From assembly GCA_947476745.1 (NCBI GenBank), contig CANJRG010000014.1, forward strand, positions 45,545 through 109,544: DNA of 64,000 bases, given 5' to 3'. Positions 1-8,842 of the stretch are shown piece by piece. Numbering within the stretch: the first letter of the stretch is position 1; each line of letters opens with the position of its first letter. Made by a program: the position numbers and the translations under genes. A model generated the notes under the pieces. That model was given only the letters and a program-made list of their open reading frames with translations. It was not told the origin of the DNA and did no database searches. This DNA comes from Acidimicrobiia bacterium (GTDB lineage: Bacteria > Actinomycetota > Acidimicrobiia > Acidimicrobiales > CAIXPF01).

Positions 1-413
1 ACCGCGGCCAGCACGAAGGGGAACTGCTCGGTGCCGCATCCGGCCATCACCGCGTTCGCCGCCACCCGCTCGACCGTGGCGACCCCGCCGAGCGGCGCGA
101 GCACGCCCACCTGCTCGGCCGGTCGCCGTCCCGAGGCATCCACCAACGCCGCCACTCGGCCAACGGTGGGGGCAACCACCGGCAGGCCGTCGGTCCAGCC
201 CCGCCGACGGAACGCCCGCTCGAGGTCGGCCTCGGCGGCAGGCCCCCGGAACAGTTCCACCCGCTGGCGGGGGAAACGCCCGGCTTCGGGAGCTCGTGCG
301 GTGAGACCGGCCTCGGCGCTGCGGGCGGCGAGGGTGTCGTCGAGCCAGCTGCCGTCGCGGCGCTGAGCCACCGGCACCAGCACCCACTGCGAGCCTGCGC
401 CGTCGCCGCTCAC
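1..413 (-). CDS. P2-like partner of the UGSC selenoprotein (partial, runs off left edge)
   Basis: The reading frame is open from a GTG at 413 to the window edge, so only about the first 137 residues are present. It contains GWTDGLPVVAPT (near residues 79-90) and ANAVMAGC, the two signatures shared with the genes at 410-2140, 9381-10433 and 10437-11447. The GTG overlaps the TGA of the upstream gene by four bases (GTGA), implying translational coupling. By gene order it corresponds to the P2 gene of the second cluster. I do not recognise the family and assign no reaction. The conserved Cys of the AGC motif is a candidate redox or ligand residue, which is inference. Confidence 0.75.
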   Translation of the reverse strand, partial: MSGDGAGSQWVLVPVAQRRDGSWLDDTLAARSAEAGLTARAPEAGRFPRQRVELFRGPAAEADLERAFRRRGWTDGLPVVAPTVGRVAALVDASGRRPAEQVGVLAPLGGVATVERVAANAVMAGCGTEQFPFVLAA

Positions 414-2140
414 CGGTCGCGGGCGTCGGCGAGGCGGGCCTCCCAGTCGGCGGGTAGCCGCACGGCCTTGGCGGTGGGGAACCCCAACATGCCGTTGTGG
501 GCGAAGACATACGCATTGGTACGCAACGGATCGCCGGTCACCGCGATCTGGATGTGGTCGGGGTCGGCCACGATCGGCACCAGGCGATCCGGGTCGGTCG
601 ACTGCTTGAAGACCCGGTCGGCCTTGCGCAGGTTGACCAGGTCCTCGAGGGTCCGCCGGCCGGGCACCAGGTTGGTCCACTCCCCCAGGTACCGCTCGAA
701 CTTGGAGGCCGGCAGGCGGGCCCGTTCCCACAACGCAACCTTGAGATCACGCCGGGACCACCCGCCGGCGGCGATGGCCCGAGCCAGGACCGGGGTCAGC
801 AGCAACAGCGGCCGGTAGGTGTCCGAAGCCACGCCGACGGTGAACACGTACTCCCAGCCGCCAATCTTGGTGAGCGCGTCGGCGAGGTAGTCGACCATCT
901 GCTCGGGGGTCTGGCCGAACACCGAGGTGACCACCCCGCCGCCGGTGTAACGCGAGATGGTGACGGCGTTGTCGCCTGAGGCGAAGCCGAAATCGCTCGA
1001 CTGGGGCTGCCAGCCGATCTCGGCGAGGACGGCCTCGTTCTCGGCCATCGCCACCCGCCAGGTGTTGCCGTACGTGCCCTTGTCGGTCTCCCACGGCAGG
1101 AACCCGGCCACGTTGCGCAGGTACAGCCGGAAGAACCGCCCGACGCTGGTGTTGGCCTGGAACCCGTCACGCAACGCACCCTGCTCGTTGTTGAACCCGA
1201 GTTGTCGGGCGATAGGACCGTTGACCGTTATCAGCGTCTCCGCCCCCGGCGTGTTGCCCGAGTGCTCGACGCCGTACGCCGGATCGGCCAGCGCCTCGAC
1301 CACCGCGAGCAGGACCGGGAAGTACTCGGGCCGACAGCCCGCCATCACCGCATTGACCGCGGTCGACCACACGGTCGCGGCCCGGCGGTCGGGCAGCAAC
1401 GAGCCGAAGCTGTGCTGCGGGTCGAGGTCGGTGTAGCCCAGGAACGTCTCGACGGCCTCCATCGTCGGGGGCACGATCGGCAGCCCGTCGGACCACCGGT
1501 TCTCGTAGTAGAGCCGGTTGACCTCCTCGAAGGAGCCGCGGAACACCACCGCAGTCGGCCCTGGTTCGGGTGCCACCGTGGCCTCGTCGGGCGTTGCGGT
1601 GAGGTTCTCGATCACCCGGGCCAGGGTGACCTCGACGATGTTGCGTTCCAGCTCGTCATACCGCTGGGTATCGACATGACCCGGCACCACGGCGACCGGC
1701 AGGTTCGGCATGCCCAGCCCGCTCGAGGTGGAGGCAGCCTGGCCCAGGAAGCCCTCGCAGACCAGCGACGAGGTCGGCACCCCGGCCAGTTCGGCAGCAG
1801 CGGATGCCCGCAACACGGCGGGCGTGCAGCTGCCTCAACACCCCATCCCGGAGATGGCGGCGTCCACCCCCAGCTCGCGGAAACGAGCCGGGAAGCTGTC
1901 GAGCACGTCGTGCTCACCGGCACCGTGGGTGGTGCCGAACGCCTCGTAGGAGACGAACTGCACGCCGGGAACCAGACGGGTCAGCTCGCGCTGCAGGATG
2001 GGGAAGATCTCATCGCCACGGAACAGGTAGTCCCAGATGAAGGCGATGCGCATGCCCTCCAGGCTCGCCGGACGCGGTGCCAACGACACCAGCTCGGCGG
2101 TACGCGGGCTGCGGGGCCATACGACGTCGTAGTCGGACAT
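410..2140 (-). CDS. UGSC selenoprotein fused to a P1-like domain (Sec at residue 102)
   Basis: One continuous frame of 576 residues if the TGA at 1837-1835 is read as selenocysteine. Residues 1 to about 190 form the UGSC domain: a strand-rich start (MRIAFIWDY), then GC-Sec-GSCTPAV and, 20 residues after Sec, a Pro-Thr. Residues about 200-576 are a P1-type domain with RWSDGLPIVPPT (near 215-226) and NAVMAGCRPE (Cys269), alignable over its length with the protein at 9381-10433. Frame and homology continue on both sides of the TGA, and a SECIS-like hairpin follows it. Read conventionally, the locus would be two truncated ORFs (101 and 468 residues). The ATG at 2140 has no strong ribosome site. 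UGSC proteins are a named selenoprotein family of unknown substrate; the fusion to P1 is seen here directly. Confidence 0.85.
1797..1834 (-). promoter_or_regulatory. candidate bacterial SECIS element for the fused UGSC gene
   Basis: Immediately after the TGA on the minus strand, GCCCGC (1823-1818) pairs perfectly with GCGGGC (1811-1806) around the loop CGTGTT. An outer stem GCAGC (1833-1829) pairs with GCTGC (1801-1797). The inner stem starts at nucleotide 12 after the TGA, the loop starts at nucleotide 18, and the loop has G at its second position, as in bacterial SECIS hairpins bound by SelB. Pairing was done by eye, not by folding software. Confidence 0.7.
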
Positions 2141-2289
2141 GGCCGATGACTACCACACCGACGCCACGTACGTCGCCGCATCGGGCCGCTGCGTGCACCC
2201 AGGCCGGACCGCACCGGCACTAGCGTGCAGGCCGCGCCTGGAACGGACCGATCCCGATCCGTCGGCCCGGCCCGACCTCGGAGAGACCA

Positions 2290-2478
2290 ATGTCCACGCT
2301 CATCATCGCCCTCATCGCCTTCGCCGTCGCCGTCATCAGCGGCGTGCTGTGTGCCCGCATCGCCGGGATGAAGGGCCGCCACCCGACCTTCTACGGCGTG
2401 CTCGGCTTCTTCCTGCCGCTGATCACGCTGCTGGCCCTGGTGATCCTGCCATCCAAGCGCCGCGTGGTCCCGGCCTGA
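2290..2478 (+). CDS. small two-helix membrane protein
   Basis: A 62-residue hydrophobic protein. Residues 3-22 and about 33-52 are likely membrane helices separated by a short basic loop (ARIAGMKGRH), with a basic tail. GGAGAG at 2280-2285 lies four bases before the ATG and supports the start. It is divergent from the fused selenoprotein gene and faces the double CaiB gene. No family recognised. Its high-GC3 codon use and the ribosome site make it a credible gene despite its size. Confidence 0.65.
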   Translation: MSTLIIALIAFAVAVISGVLCARIAGMKGRHPTFYGVLGFFLPLITLLALVILPSKRRVVPA

Positions 2479-2497
2479 TCGTTCAGTGGATGATCGT

Positions 2498-4999
2498 TCA
2501 GCGGATGATCCGGCGCTCGCGCAGCGCGGCGATCTCGGCCGGGTCGAGCCCTGCCTCGGCGAGCAACTCGTCGCCGTGGGCACCGAGCCGAGGCGCGCCG
2601 CGACGGATCGACGCCGGGGTGAGAGCGAACTTCCACGGCGGCGACACCGCACGCACCGGGCCGTACCCGTCGTGTTCGACCGTGGTCAACGCGCCGATCG
2701 CCGCCACCTGCGGGTGTGCGGTGATCCGCTGGTAGTCGGTGAAGGGCACCGCGTCCCCACCCACCTCGTGGAACCGGCGGATGAGCTCGTCGGTGTCCCA
2801 ACCCGCGAAGGCGGACTCCCACACCTCCTTGGCCTCGACCGCGTAGCGACCGAGCGGGGCGGCCTGGCGGCCGAAGCCCTCGAAACGGGGGTCGTCGAGG
2901 TGTTCGATCAGTCCGAGGCCGATCATCAGCCGGTCGAAGTCCTCGCTGTTTCCCCGTCGCAGGCCGAACAACAGCTGCCCGTCCGCCGTGCGGTAGCCAC
3001 CCTCCGGCGGGTTGGTGTAGTGGTCGAGATGGAAGCCGAACCAGTCGTCGGGGTTCGAGCGCGCCGCCCACATGATCCCCCGTAGGTGCAGCAACGTCCC
3101 GAACATCGACACCGCGATGCGTTGGCCCCGTCCGTCGCGACGCCGGGTGAGCAGGCCGGCCAGCGCCGCCTGGCAGGCGAAGATGCCGGTGTTGAGCCCG
3201 GCCACGTCGGTACCGAGCCGTACCGGCGGGTCGCCGATACGGCCGAGCGACGCGGTGTATTCGGCCATCGCCTGTACCGCCAGCTCGGCGGCGGGCTGAT
3301 TCGCGAGGGGGCCCTGCTCGCCCCAGCCGGAGACGGCCACGTACACCAGGTCCGGGTGGTCCGCAGCGAGCGTCGCCGCATCGAGGCCGAGCCGATCCGC
3401 CTCGCCCGGCCGGAGGGCCTCGATGACGATGTCGGCCCGATCGACGAGGCGCCGAACCAGCGACCGACCGTCGGGATCCTCGAGGTCCACCGCGAGGCTG
3501 CGCTTGTTGCGGTTCAGGGCGGCGAAGGAGGCACTGAACAGCCCGTCGGTGCCGAGGTCGTGGCCGTGGCCCCGTGCCGGGTCGCCGCTGAGGCGCTCGA
3601 TCTTGATCACCTCGGCCCCGAGGTCGCCGAGCCGTGACGCCGCGAACGGCCCGGCCATCCCCTCGCCCAACTCGACGACGACCACCCCGGCCAACGGCGG
3701 ACCGAACGTCCCAGCCCTGCCCAACGAACCGGTCGTCGCGTCGGACCCGGCGGGCATGGCCGTCGCGTCGGACCCGGCGGGCACGGCCGTACCGGTCGGT
3801 TCGCTCACGGCCGTACCGGTCGGTTCGCTCATGGCCGTACCAGTCGGTTTGGCCGATTCGGTCAGCTCGGCCAGGACCTGTTCGGTGTGGGCGCCGGCAA
3901 CCCCCCCGGGGACGGGGGTCTGGGCCGGGGTCGTCTCGAACTTCCACGGGACGCCGTCGAGCACCAGCGTGCCATACCTATCGGTACCGACCTCGACCAG
4001 GTGCTGGTTGGCGGTCACCTGGGGATGGTGTCGCAGCTCGTCGAAGTCGAGCAGCCGGCCGTGAGGGACGTCGAGGCGGGTGCAGCACAGGGCCCACCAG
4101 GCGGCCGGGCGCGTGGTCATGACCGTGGCCAGGCGGGCTGCCACCTCGTCGCGCCGGGCCAGACGGCCGGCGTTGGTGGCCAGCCCCACATCAGCAGCGA
4201 GGTCCGCCGCGTCGAGGGCGGCGCAGAGCCGGGGCCACTGCTCGTCGCGTTCGACGGCGACGGCCAGCCAACGGCCGTCGGCGCAGCGGAAGGCCTGGTG
4301 CGGCGCGGTGGTGGCCGATGCCGAACCGAGCGGAACGGGGGCAACCCCGGTGGCGGCATGGTCGGCCAAGTGGTTCGACTGCAGCGACAGGGCCGCGGTC
4401 AACATCTCGAGCTCGATGTGCTGGCCGCGACCCGTACCGGCCCGTACGTACAGCGCGGCGAGCACCGCTTCCACGATCATCGAGCTGGTGGTGAGATCGA
4501 GATGGGCGTAGTGCCGGAACAGCTCACCGTCCCCACCAGGCTGGCCGTTGATCGAGGACCAGCCGCAGAACGCCTGCAGCAGCGGATCGACGCCGGCCTC
4601 GGTGGCCATCGGACCCACCCGACCGTATGCCGACGCCGACACGTAGATGATGTCGGGACGTCGTTGCGCCACCTCGGCGTAGCCCAGGCCGAGCTTCTCC
4701 ACCGCACCGGGTCGCATGTTCTGAACGAACACGTCACAGGTCGCGGCCAGCTCGAGTGCCCGGCCGCGGTCGTCGTCGCGCTTGAGGTCGAGCAGGACGC
4801 TGCGCTTGTTGGTGTTTGCCGCCAGGTACAGCACCCCGACGCCGGCGATCTCGGGAGGGATGTGATGGGCCAGCTCCGGTTTGGGGCCCTCGATGTGCAG
4901 CACGTCGGCGCCGAGCTGGCCGAGCAGCTTGGCCGACCACGGGCCGACCGCTGCCAGGGTCAGGTCGAAGACGCGGATCCCCTCGAGTACCCCGGCCAT
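2498..4999 (-). CDS. double-domain CaiB/BaiF family CoA-transferase
   Basis: An 833-residue protein with two complete class III CoA-transferase domains (about 1-380 and 430-833) joined by a repetitive Thr/Ala/Ser/Pro linker (about 384-422). Such enzymes move CoA between carboxylic acids through an aspartyl-CoA intermediate. Domain 1 keeps the nucleophile position (Asp138 in EAGVDPLLQ). Domain 2 has Glu572 at the equivalent place (PAAELAVQ), so it may be inactive or altered. Family members are usually about 400 residues, so this is a fusion or tandem duplication. The ATG at 4999 is preceded by an AGGGGGAA ribosome site; a longer frame exists to 5056. Substrate unknown. Confidence 0.88.
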   Translation of the reverse strand: MAGVLEGIRVFDLTLAAVGPWSAKLLGQLGADVLHIEGPKPELAHHIPPEIAGVGVLYLAANTNKRSVLLDLKRDDDRGRALELAATCDVFVQNMRPGAVEKLGLGYAEVAQRRPDIIYVSASAYGRVGPMATEAGVDPLLQAFCGWSSINGQPGGDGELFRHYAHLDLTTSSMIVEAVLAALYVRAGTGRGQHIELEMLTAALSLQSNHLADHAATGVAPVPLGSASATTAPHQAFRCADGRWLAVAVERDEQWPRLCAALDAADLAADVGLATNAGRLARRDEVAARLATVMTTRPAAWWALCCTRLDVPHGRLLDFDELRHHPQVTANQHLVEVGTDRYGTLVLDGVPWKFETTPAQTPVPGGVAGAHTEQVLAELTESAKPTGTAMSEPTGTAVSEPTGTAVPAGSDATAMPAGSDATTGSLGRAGTFGPPLAGVVVVELGEGMAGPFAASRLGDLGAEVIKIERLSGDPARGHGHDLGTDGLFSASFAALNRNKRSLAVDLEDPDGRSLVRRLVDRADIVIEALRPGEADRLGLDAATLAADHPDLVYVAVSGWGEQGPLANQPAAELAVQAMAEYTASLGRIGDPPVRLGTDVAGLNTGIFACQAALAGLLTRRRDGRGQRIAVSMFGTLLHLRGIMWAARSNPDDWFGFHLDHYTNPPEGGYRTADGQLLFGLRRGNSEDFDRLMIGLGLIEHLDDPRFEGFGRQAAPLGRYAVEAKEVWESAFAGWDTDELIRRFHEVGGDAVPFTDYQRITAHPQVAAIGALTTVEHDGYGPVRAVSPPWKFALTPASIRRGAPRLGAHGDELLAEAGLDPAEIAALRERRIIR
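3735..3850 (-). repeat. tandem repeats encoding the linker of the double CaiB protein
   Basis: Two 27-base units (3735-3761, 3762-3788) are followed by two 24-base units (3789-3812, 3813-3836) and a partial third. All are multiples of three, so the frame is kept. They encode repeats of SEPTGTAV and AGSDATAMP type, a flexible linker likely to vary in length by replication slippage. Confidence 0.85.
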
Positions 5000-5103
5000 G
5001 GCGTTCCCCCTGATCGTCCCGGACAGACGGTCGCGCAGCGTAGGCGACCGGACCACGACCCGGCCGGGCGGTTCGCGGCCGGGCGGTGGGGTACCGTCGG
5101 AGC

Positions 5104-6270
5104 ATGGACGCGACCACGCCCTCGAGCGAACCGCAGGCCAGACCGGCCGAGCGGGCAGCAGCCTTCACCACGCTGATCGCCGAGCACGTCGGCGAGACCC
5201 AGCAGAGCCGTCGTCCATCGCGTCCGGTGATGCGGGCCCTGGCCGACGCAGGCCTGCTGCGCATCCTGGCCCCCCGGTCCTACGGCGGCGAGGAGGCCGA
5301 CGGACTGGCCTTCATGGAGCTCGTCGAGCGGGTGGCCCGGGTCGACGGCTCGGCCGCGTGGACAGCCATGACCCTCAACGAGGAGATCGAGATCTCCGCC
5401 GCCTACCTACCCGCGGTCACCATGACCAAGGTGTGCCGTTCCGCACCCGCCGTCATCGTGGCCGGATCGGGCGCCACATTGGGCCGGGCCCGCCGGGTCG
5501 AGGGCGGCTGGCGGCTGAGCGGGCGGTGGCCCTTCGTCACCGGCGGGCCCGTCGCCGACCAGATCGTGGTCGGCGCGACCGTCGAGGGTCCCCGGCCCCG
5601 ATCGCTGGCCTTCGCCCTGTTGCCCGCCGAGCAGGTCACCATCCTCGACACCTGGGACACCGTCGGCCTGCGCGGCACCGGATCGCACGACGTCACCCTC
5701 GAGGACGCCTTCGTCCCCGACGAACGCATGGGCCTCGCGGCCAACGGGCTCGACACGGTGCCCGACACGGCCCTGTTCCGCCTGCCGCCGTCGCTGCGCT
5801 TCCCCTTCCCGAAGGTTGGCGTGGCCACCGGCGTCGCCCGCCACGCCCTCGCCGAGTTCTCCGACCTGGCCCAGGGCAAGAAGCCGCGCATCGGCCGGTC
5901 GCTGTTGCGCGACCGACCCGACGCCCAGCTCGCGGTGGCCCGGGCCGAAGCCCTCATCGGGTCGGGTTGGGCCTTCGCCGCCGAGATGGTGCAAACGGTC
6001 TGGGCGCTGGCCGAACAGGGCGAGCCGATCCCGGCCGACGTGCACGCCCGGACCCGCCTCGCCTGCACCCATGCCGTGGCCAGCTGCGTCACCGCCGTCG
6101 AGACCCTCTGCACCGCGGCCGGCACCACCGCCAACCTGCTCAGCTCCCCGTTGCACCGGCTGCTGGCCGATGTCCGTGCCGTACCGCAACACGTCATGGT
6201 CGGCTCCTACAACGACCTCAACGCCGGACGGGTCCTGCTCGGCCTCGAGGCCGACGACCCCCTGTTCTGA
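5104..6270 (+). CDS. acyl-CoA dehydrogenase-fold flavoprotein (HpaB/HsaA-like group)
   Basis: A 388-residue protein with the acyl-CoA dehydrogenase fold: N-terminal helices (LADAGLLRILAPRSYGG), a middle beta domain (GRWPFVTGG, WDTVGLRGTGSHDV) and a C-terminal helical domain. The GLRGTGSHD signature is typical of the subgroup that includes flavin-dependent monooxygenases such as HsaA/HpaB as well as dehydrogenases. No obvious catalytic Glu of true acyl-CoA dehydrogenases is evident, so hydroxylation is at least as likely. ATG 5104 follows CGGAG; a GTG at 5086 is an alternative. It is divergent from the double CaiB gene. Confidence 0.8.
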   Translation: MDATTPSSEPQARPAERAAAFTTLIAEHVGETQQSRRPSRPVMRALADAGLLRILAPRSYGGEEADGLAFMELVERVARVDGSAAWTAMTLNEEIEISAAYLPAVTMTKVCRSAPAVIVAGSGATLGRARRVEGGWRLSGRWPFVTGGPVADQIVVGATVEGPRPRSLAFALLPAEQVTILDTWDTVGLRGTGSHDVTLEDAFVPDERMGLAANGLDTVPDTALFRLPPSLRFPFPKVGVATGVARHALAEFSDLAQGKKPRIGRSLLRDRPDAQLAVARAEALIGSGWAFAAEMVQTVWALAEQGEPIPADVHARTRLACTHAVASCVTAVETLCTAAGTTANLLSSPLHRLLADVRAVPQHVMVGSYNDLNAGRVLLGLEADDPLF

Positions 6271-6278
6271 CCTTGCGA

Positions 6279-6296
6279 GCCGGGGCCGATCCCGGC
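6279..6296. terminator. possible terminator hairpin after the flavoprotein gene
   Basis: GCCGGG (6279-6284) pairs with CCCGGC (6291-6296) around a six-base loop, nine bases after the stop at 6270. There is no T run, which is common in high-GC actinobacteria. It is short, so the call is weak. Confidence 0.3.
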
Positions 6297-6359
6297 GGGC
6301 AGGGCCGGGTCCGGCGGGCAGGGAGACCGGACGGTCAGCCAGTCAGCCCGGCCCGGCGG

Positions 6360-6545
6360 TCAGACGGTTTCGGGCAGGGTGAGCACGGGCTTCTCCAGCA
6401 CGAACATCACCGCCCAGTAGCACGCGAAGCCGATGAACACCCCGTTGGGTGGAACCGTGGTGCGTGGCACCTCGCTCTGGAACAGGAGGTAGCCGACGTC
6501 GAGGACCCTCTGGCTGACGATCAGGGCCACCCTGAAGGTGAGCAA
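6360..6545 (-). CDS. small hypothetical membrane-associated protein (61 aa, possibly a remnant)
   Basis: A 61-residue frame with strongly coding-like third positions and a hydrophobic segment (VFIGFACYWAVMFVLE) near residues 36-51. No ribosome site stands out and no family is recognised. It may be a real small membrane protein or the C-terminal remnant of a larger one. It lies alone between the flavoprotein and NTF2-like genes. Confidence 0.4.
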   Translation of the reverse strand: MLTFRVALIVSQRVLDVGYLLFQSEVPRTTVPPNGVFIGFACYWAVMFVLEKPVLTLPETV

Positions 6546-6676
6546 CGCCTTGCGCCGGCAGGCGGGATCGTGTCACCGGCGGGAAGCTCCCAAGCAACCC
6601 GGCCGGGCGAGCGACCCGACCCGGCAAGGCGGGCACCCGGGCGATCCAGGCGCTCAGACGTCGGCCCGACTTGCGC

Positions 6677-7063
6677 TCAGACCTCGGCCCGAATGCCCGA
6701 GAAGGCCGCGACCTTCCAACCGTCGCCGCGATCCTGCAGGACGTAGACCGAGTTGATCGACTCGATGGGGCTGCCGTCGCCGCGGTAGCGGACACCCTCG
6801 ATGAGCACATGGGCCCGGGTCGGCTCGAGGTGGACGATGCGCTTGGTGACCTCACCACGGGCGAACCCGCTGGCCTCGCGCATCTTCACCGGATCGAACG
6901 GGTACCGGTCGCGGACGTGGACGTTGTCCTCGGCGATGTACACCACCGGCAGGTGTACGAGCTGTTCGAGGTCGTCACGGGTGCCGGTCTCGAACGCCGC
7001 GCTGTAGCGGGTGAGGAACTCCTCGATGCTCGCGGTCAGCCGGGCGCGGGTGGCCTCGTCCAT
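6677..7063 (-). CDS. NTF2-like/SnoaL-type cone-shaped protein
   Basis: A 128-residue protein of the NTF2-like superfamily: an N-terminal helix (ARLTASIEEFLTRYSAAF), then strands ending in DGWKVAAFSG, the usual last strand. Members include small isomerases, hydrolases and dehydratases, and also non-enzymatic domains; the substrate cannot be read from sequence. GGAGGT at 7076-7071 sits seven bases before the ATG at 7063 and decides this start over an upstream GTG. Confidence 0.75.
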   Translation of the reverse strand: MDEATRARLTASIEEFLTRYSAAFETGTRDDLEQLVHLPVVYIAEDNVHVRDRYPFDPVKMREASGFARGEVTKRIVHLEPTRAHVLIEGVRYRGDGSPIESINSVYVLQDRGDGWKVAAFSGIRAEV

Positions 7064-7590
7064 GGTCGGCACCTCCAGATCTGGTCCGACCCCGCACTCT
7101 AGACGCGCCGGCCCCGGGCGATCAGGCGGGGCGGGCGGCGGTGGCCCGCCACAGGATGGCGTGTCGGCCTCGAGGTCAGCGGTCCAGATGAGCGAAGCAC
7201 CGCGGTCCCAGCGAATGGTGTCCTACCCGTCCTTGGTGCCGACCTGGGCAGGGGTACACACGGTGGCCGTGCTCCACGCCCGGTCGTCGAACCCGTGCTG
7301 CTGCCGGCGCGGCGGCGGGGCGACGGCTTCCCACCGCCAGGCGGTGAGGGTTCGCGGCCTTCTCGCAACCCTTGTCGAGCGGTGCCCGCTGGACGACCGG
7401 CCCACACCAGCTCGTCCCGGCCGCGGCCACCAACCGGACGGACGCCTGCTCGTGGATCTGGGCGATGATGCCGCCGGCATTGCCGAGGATCGGCCACCGC
7501 AGGGATGCAGGTCGGCGTCACGGACCAACGGCGGCGTGGCATGCTCCACCCGCGACACTTCGCCGCTCGTGTCTTCCGGGGGAACGCACC
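7064..7590. other. 527-base stretch with no assignable gene, possible decayed coding
   Basis: No intact gene fits. On the minus strand two stretches have high GC3 and plausible peptides but lie in different frames: one containing LGNAGGIIAQIHE (around 7480-7400) and one containing FDDRAWSTATV followed, after an in-frame TAG at 7225-7223, by DTIRWDRGASLIW. This is what a frameshifted remnant would look like, but I cannot name the ancestral family. The last bases carry the ribosome site of the CaiB gene (GGGGGAA at about 7578-7584). Confidence 0.4.
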
Positions 7591-8808
7591 ATGACCGACA
7601 CCACCCACCACGGGTTCGCCGACGGGCCACTGACCGGAATCCGGATCATCGACCTGTCGGCGGTGATCTCCGGCCCGTTCGCCACCGCCATGCTGGCCGA
7701 CCAGGGTGCGGACGTCATCGCCATCGAGCGGGCCGATGCCCCCGACATCGTGCGGGCCTCGGGCCCGCTGCTCGACGGCTCCGGCATGAGCGCCATGTAC
7801 GCCGCGATGAACCGCAACAAGCGCAACATCGTCATCGACCTCAAGCAGCCCGCCGGGCGGGAGCTGCTGCTCGAACTGGTCCGCGATGCCGACGTGGTGG
7901 TCCAGAACTTCCGGCCCGGCGCCCTCGAGCGGCTCGGGGTCGGCTGGTCGGTGCTCTCGCAGCTCAACCCGAACCTCATCATGTGCTCGGTGAGCGGCTT
8001 CGGCTCCGACGGGCCGTACTCGCACCGGCCGGCGTTCGACCCCATCGTCCAGTCGGTCGCCGGCTACCCGTCGGTCCAGATCGACGACGAGGGTCGCCCC
8101 AACCTCGTCGCCACCGCGGTGTGCGACAAGATCACCTCGCTGCAGGTGGCCCAGTCGGTGCTCGCCGCCCTGCTGGCACGGGCCAACGGCGCCGGCGGCC
8201 AGCACATCGAGGTGGCCATGGTCGACGTCGCGGTCCACTTCCTGTGGCCCGAGGCGATGTGGAACGACACCTACCTCGACCACACCATGGACATGCCCAA
8301 CCTCAGCGACATCTACAAGCTGTACCGCACCAGCGACGGGTGGGCGATGGTGTACTCGGTGGCGACGGAGGGCCACTGGCAGCGCATGTGCACCACCCTC
8401 GGCCGTCCCGATCTGGCCGCCGACCCCCGCTTCGCCGACCTGCAGGGCCGGGTGCGCTACGGCGCCGAGGTCAACGACGAGATCCAGGCCATCACCGCCA
8501 CGATGACCACCGACGAGGTCGTCCAGATGATGGACGCCGCCGACGTGCCAGTGGCACCGGTCAACACCCGTCAGGCGATGATCGACGATCCCCACATCCG
8601 GCACCGGGAACTGCTGGTGGAGTCCCAGCACCCGGTGGTGGGCACGATCCGCCAGGTGCGTCCCCCGGCGCGCTATTCGGTAACCCCGAGCGGGCTGCGA
8701 CGCCATGCGCCGAGCTTCGGCGAGCATACCGACGAGATCCTGGGCGAGATCCTGGGCCGTTCCCCCGAGGAGATCGCCGCCCTACGGGCCCAGCAGGTGG
8801 TCCTCTGA
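7591..8808 (+). CDS. CaiB/BaiF family CoA-transferase
   Basis: A 405-residue class III CoA-transferase. It shows the family start (GIRIIDLSAVISGPFATAMLADQGADVI), the AMNRNKRNIVIDLK block, the nucleophile region PAFDPIVQSVAGY and the GGQHIEVAMVD motif. It would transfer CoA onto or between organic acids. GGGGGAACG ends six bases before the ATG. It precedes the UGSC operon by 34 bases on the same strand, so co-transcription and a CoA-ester substrate for the pathway are possible but not shown. Confidence 0.9.
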   Translation: MTDTTHHGFADGPLTGIRIIDLSAVISGPFATAMLADQGADVIAIERADAPDIVRASGPLLDGSGMSAMYAAMNRNKRNIVIDLKQPAGRELLLELVRDADVVVQNFRPGALERLGVGWSVLSQLNPNLIMCSVSGFGSDGPYSHRPAFDPIVQSVAGYPSVQIDDEGRPNLVATAVCDKITSLQVAQSVLAALLARANGAGGQHIEVAMVDVAVHFLWPEAMWNDTYLDHTMDMPNLSDIYKLYRTSDGWAMVYSVATEGHWQRMCTTLGRPDLAADPRFADLQGRVRYGAEVNDEIQAITATMTTDEVVQMMDAADVPVAPVNTRQAMIDDPHIRHRELLVESQHPVVGTIRQVRPPARYSVTPSGLRRHAPSFGEHTDEILGEILGRSPEEIAALRAQQVVL

Positions 8809-8842
8809 ACGCGGGCGCCGCGCGATCTGGGATACTGCGGCC

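Noticed and set aside
2010..2289. Promoter pair between the divergent selenoprotein and small membrane protein genes
   Set aside because: No convincing -10/-35 pair could be seen; high GC makes matches by chance likely, so it was not listed.
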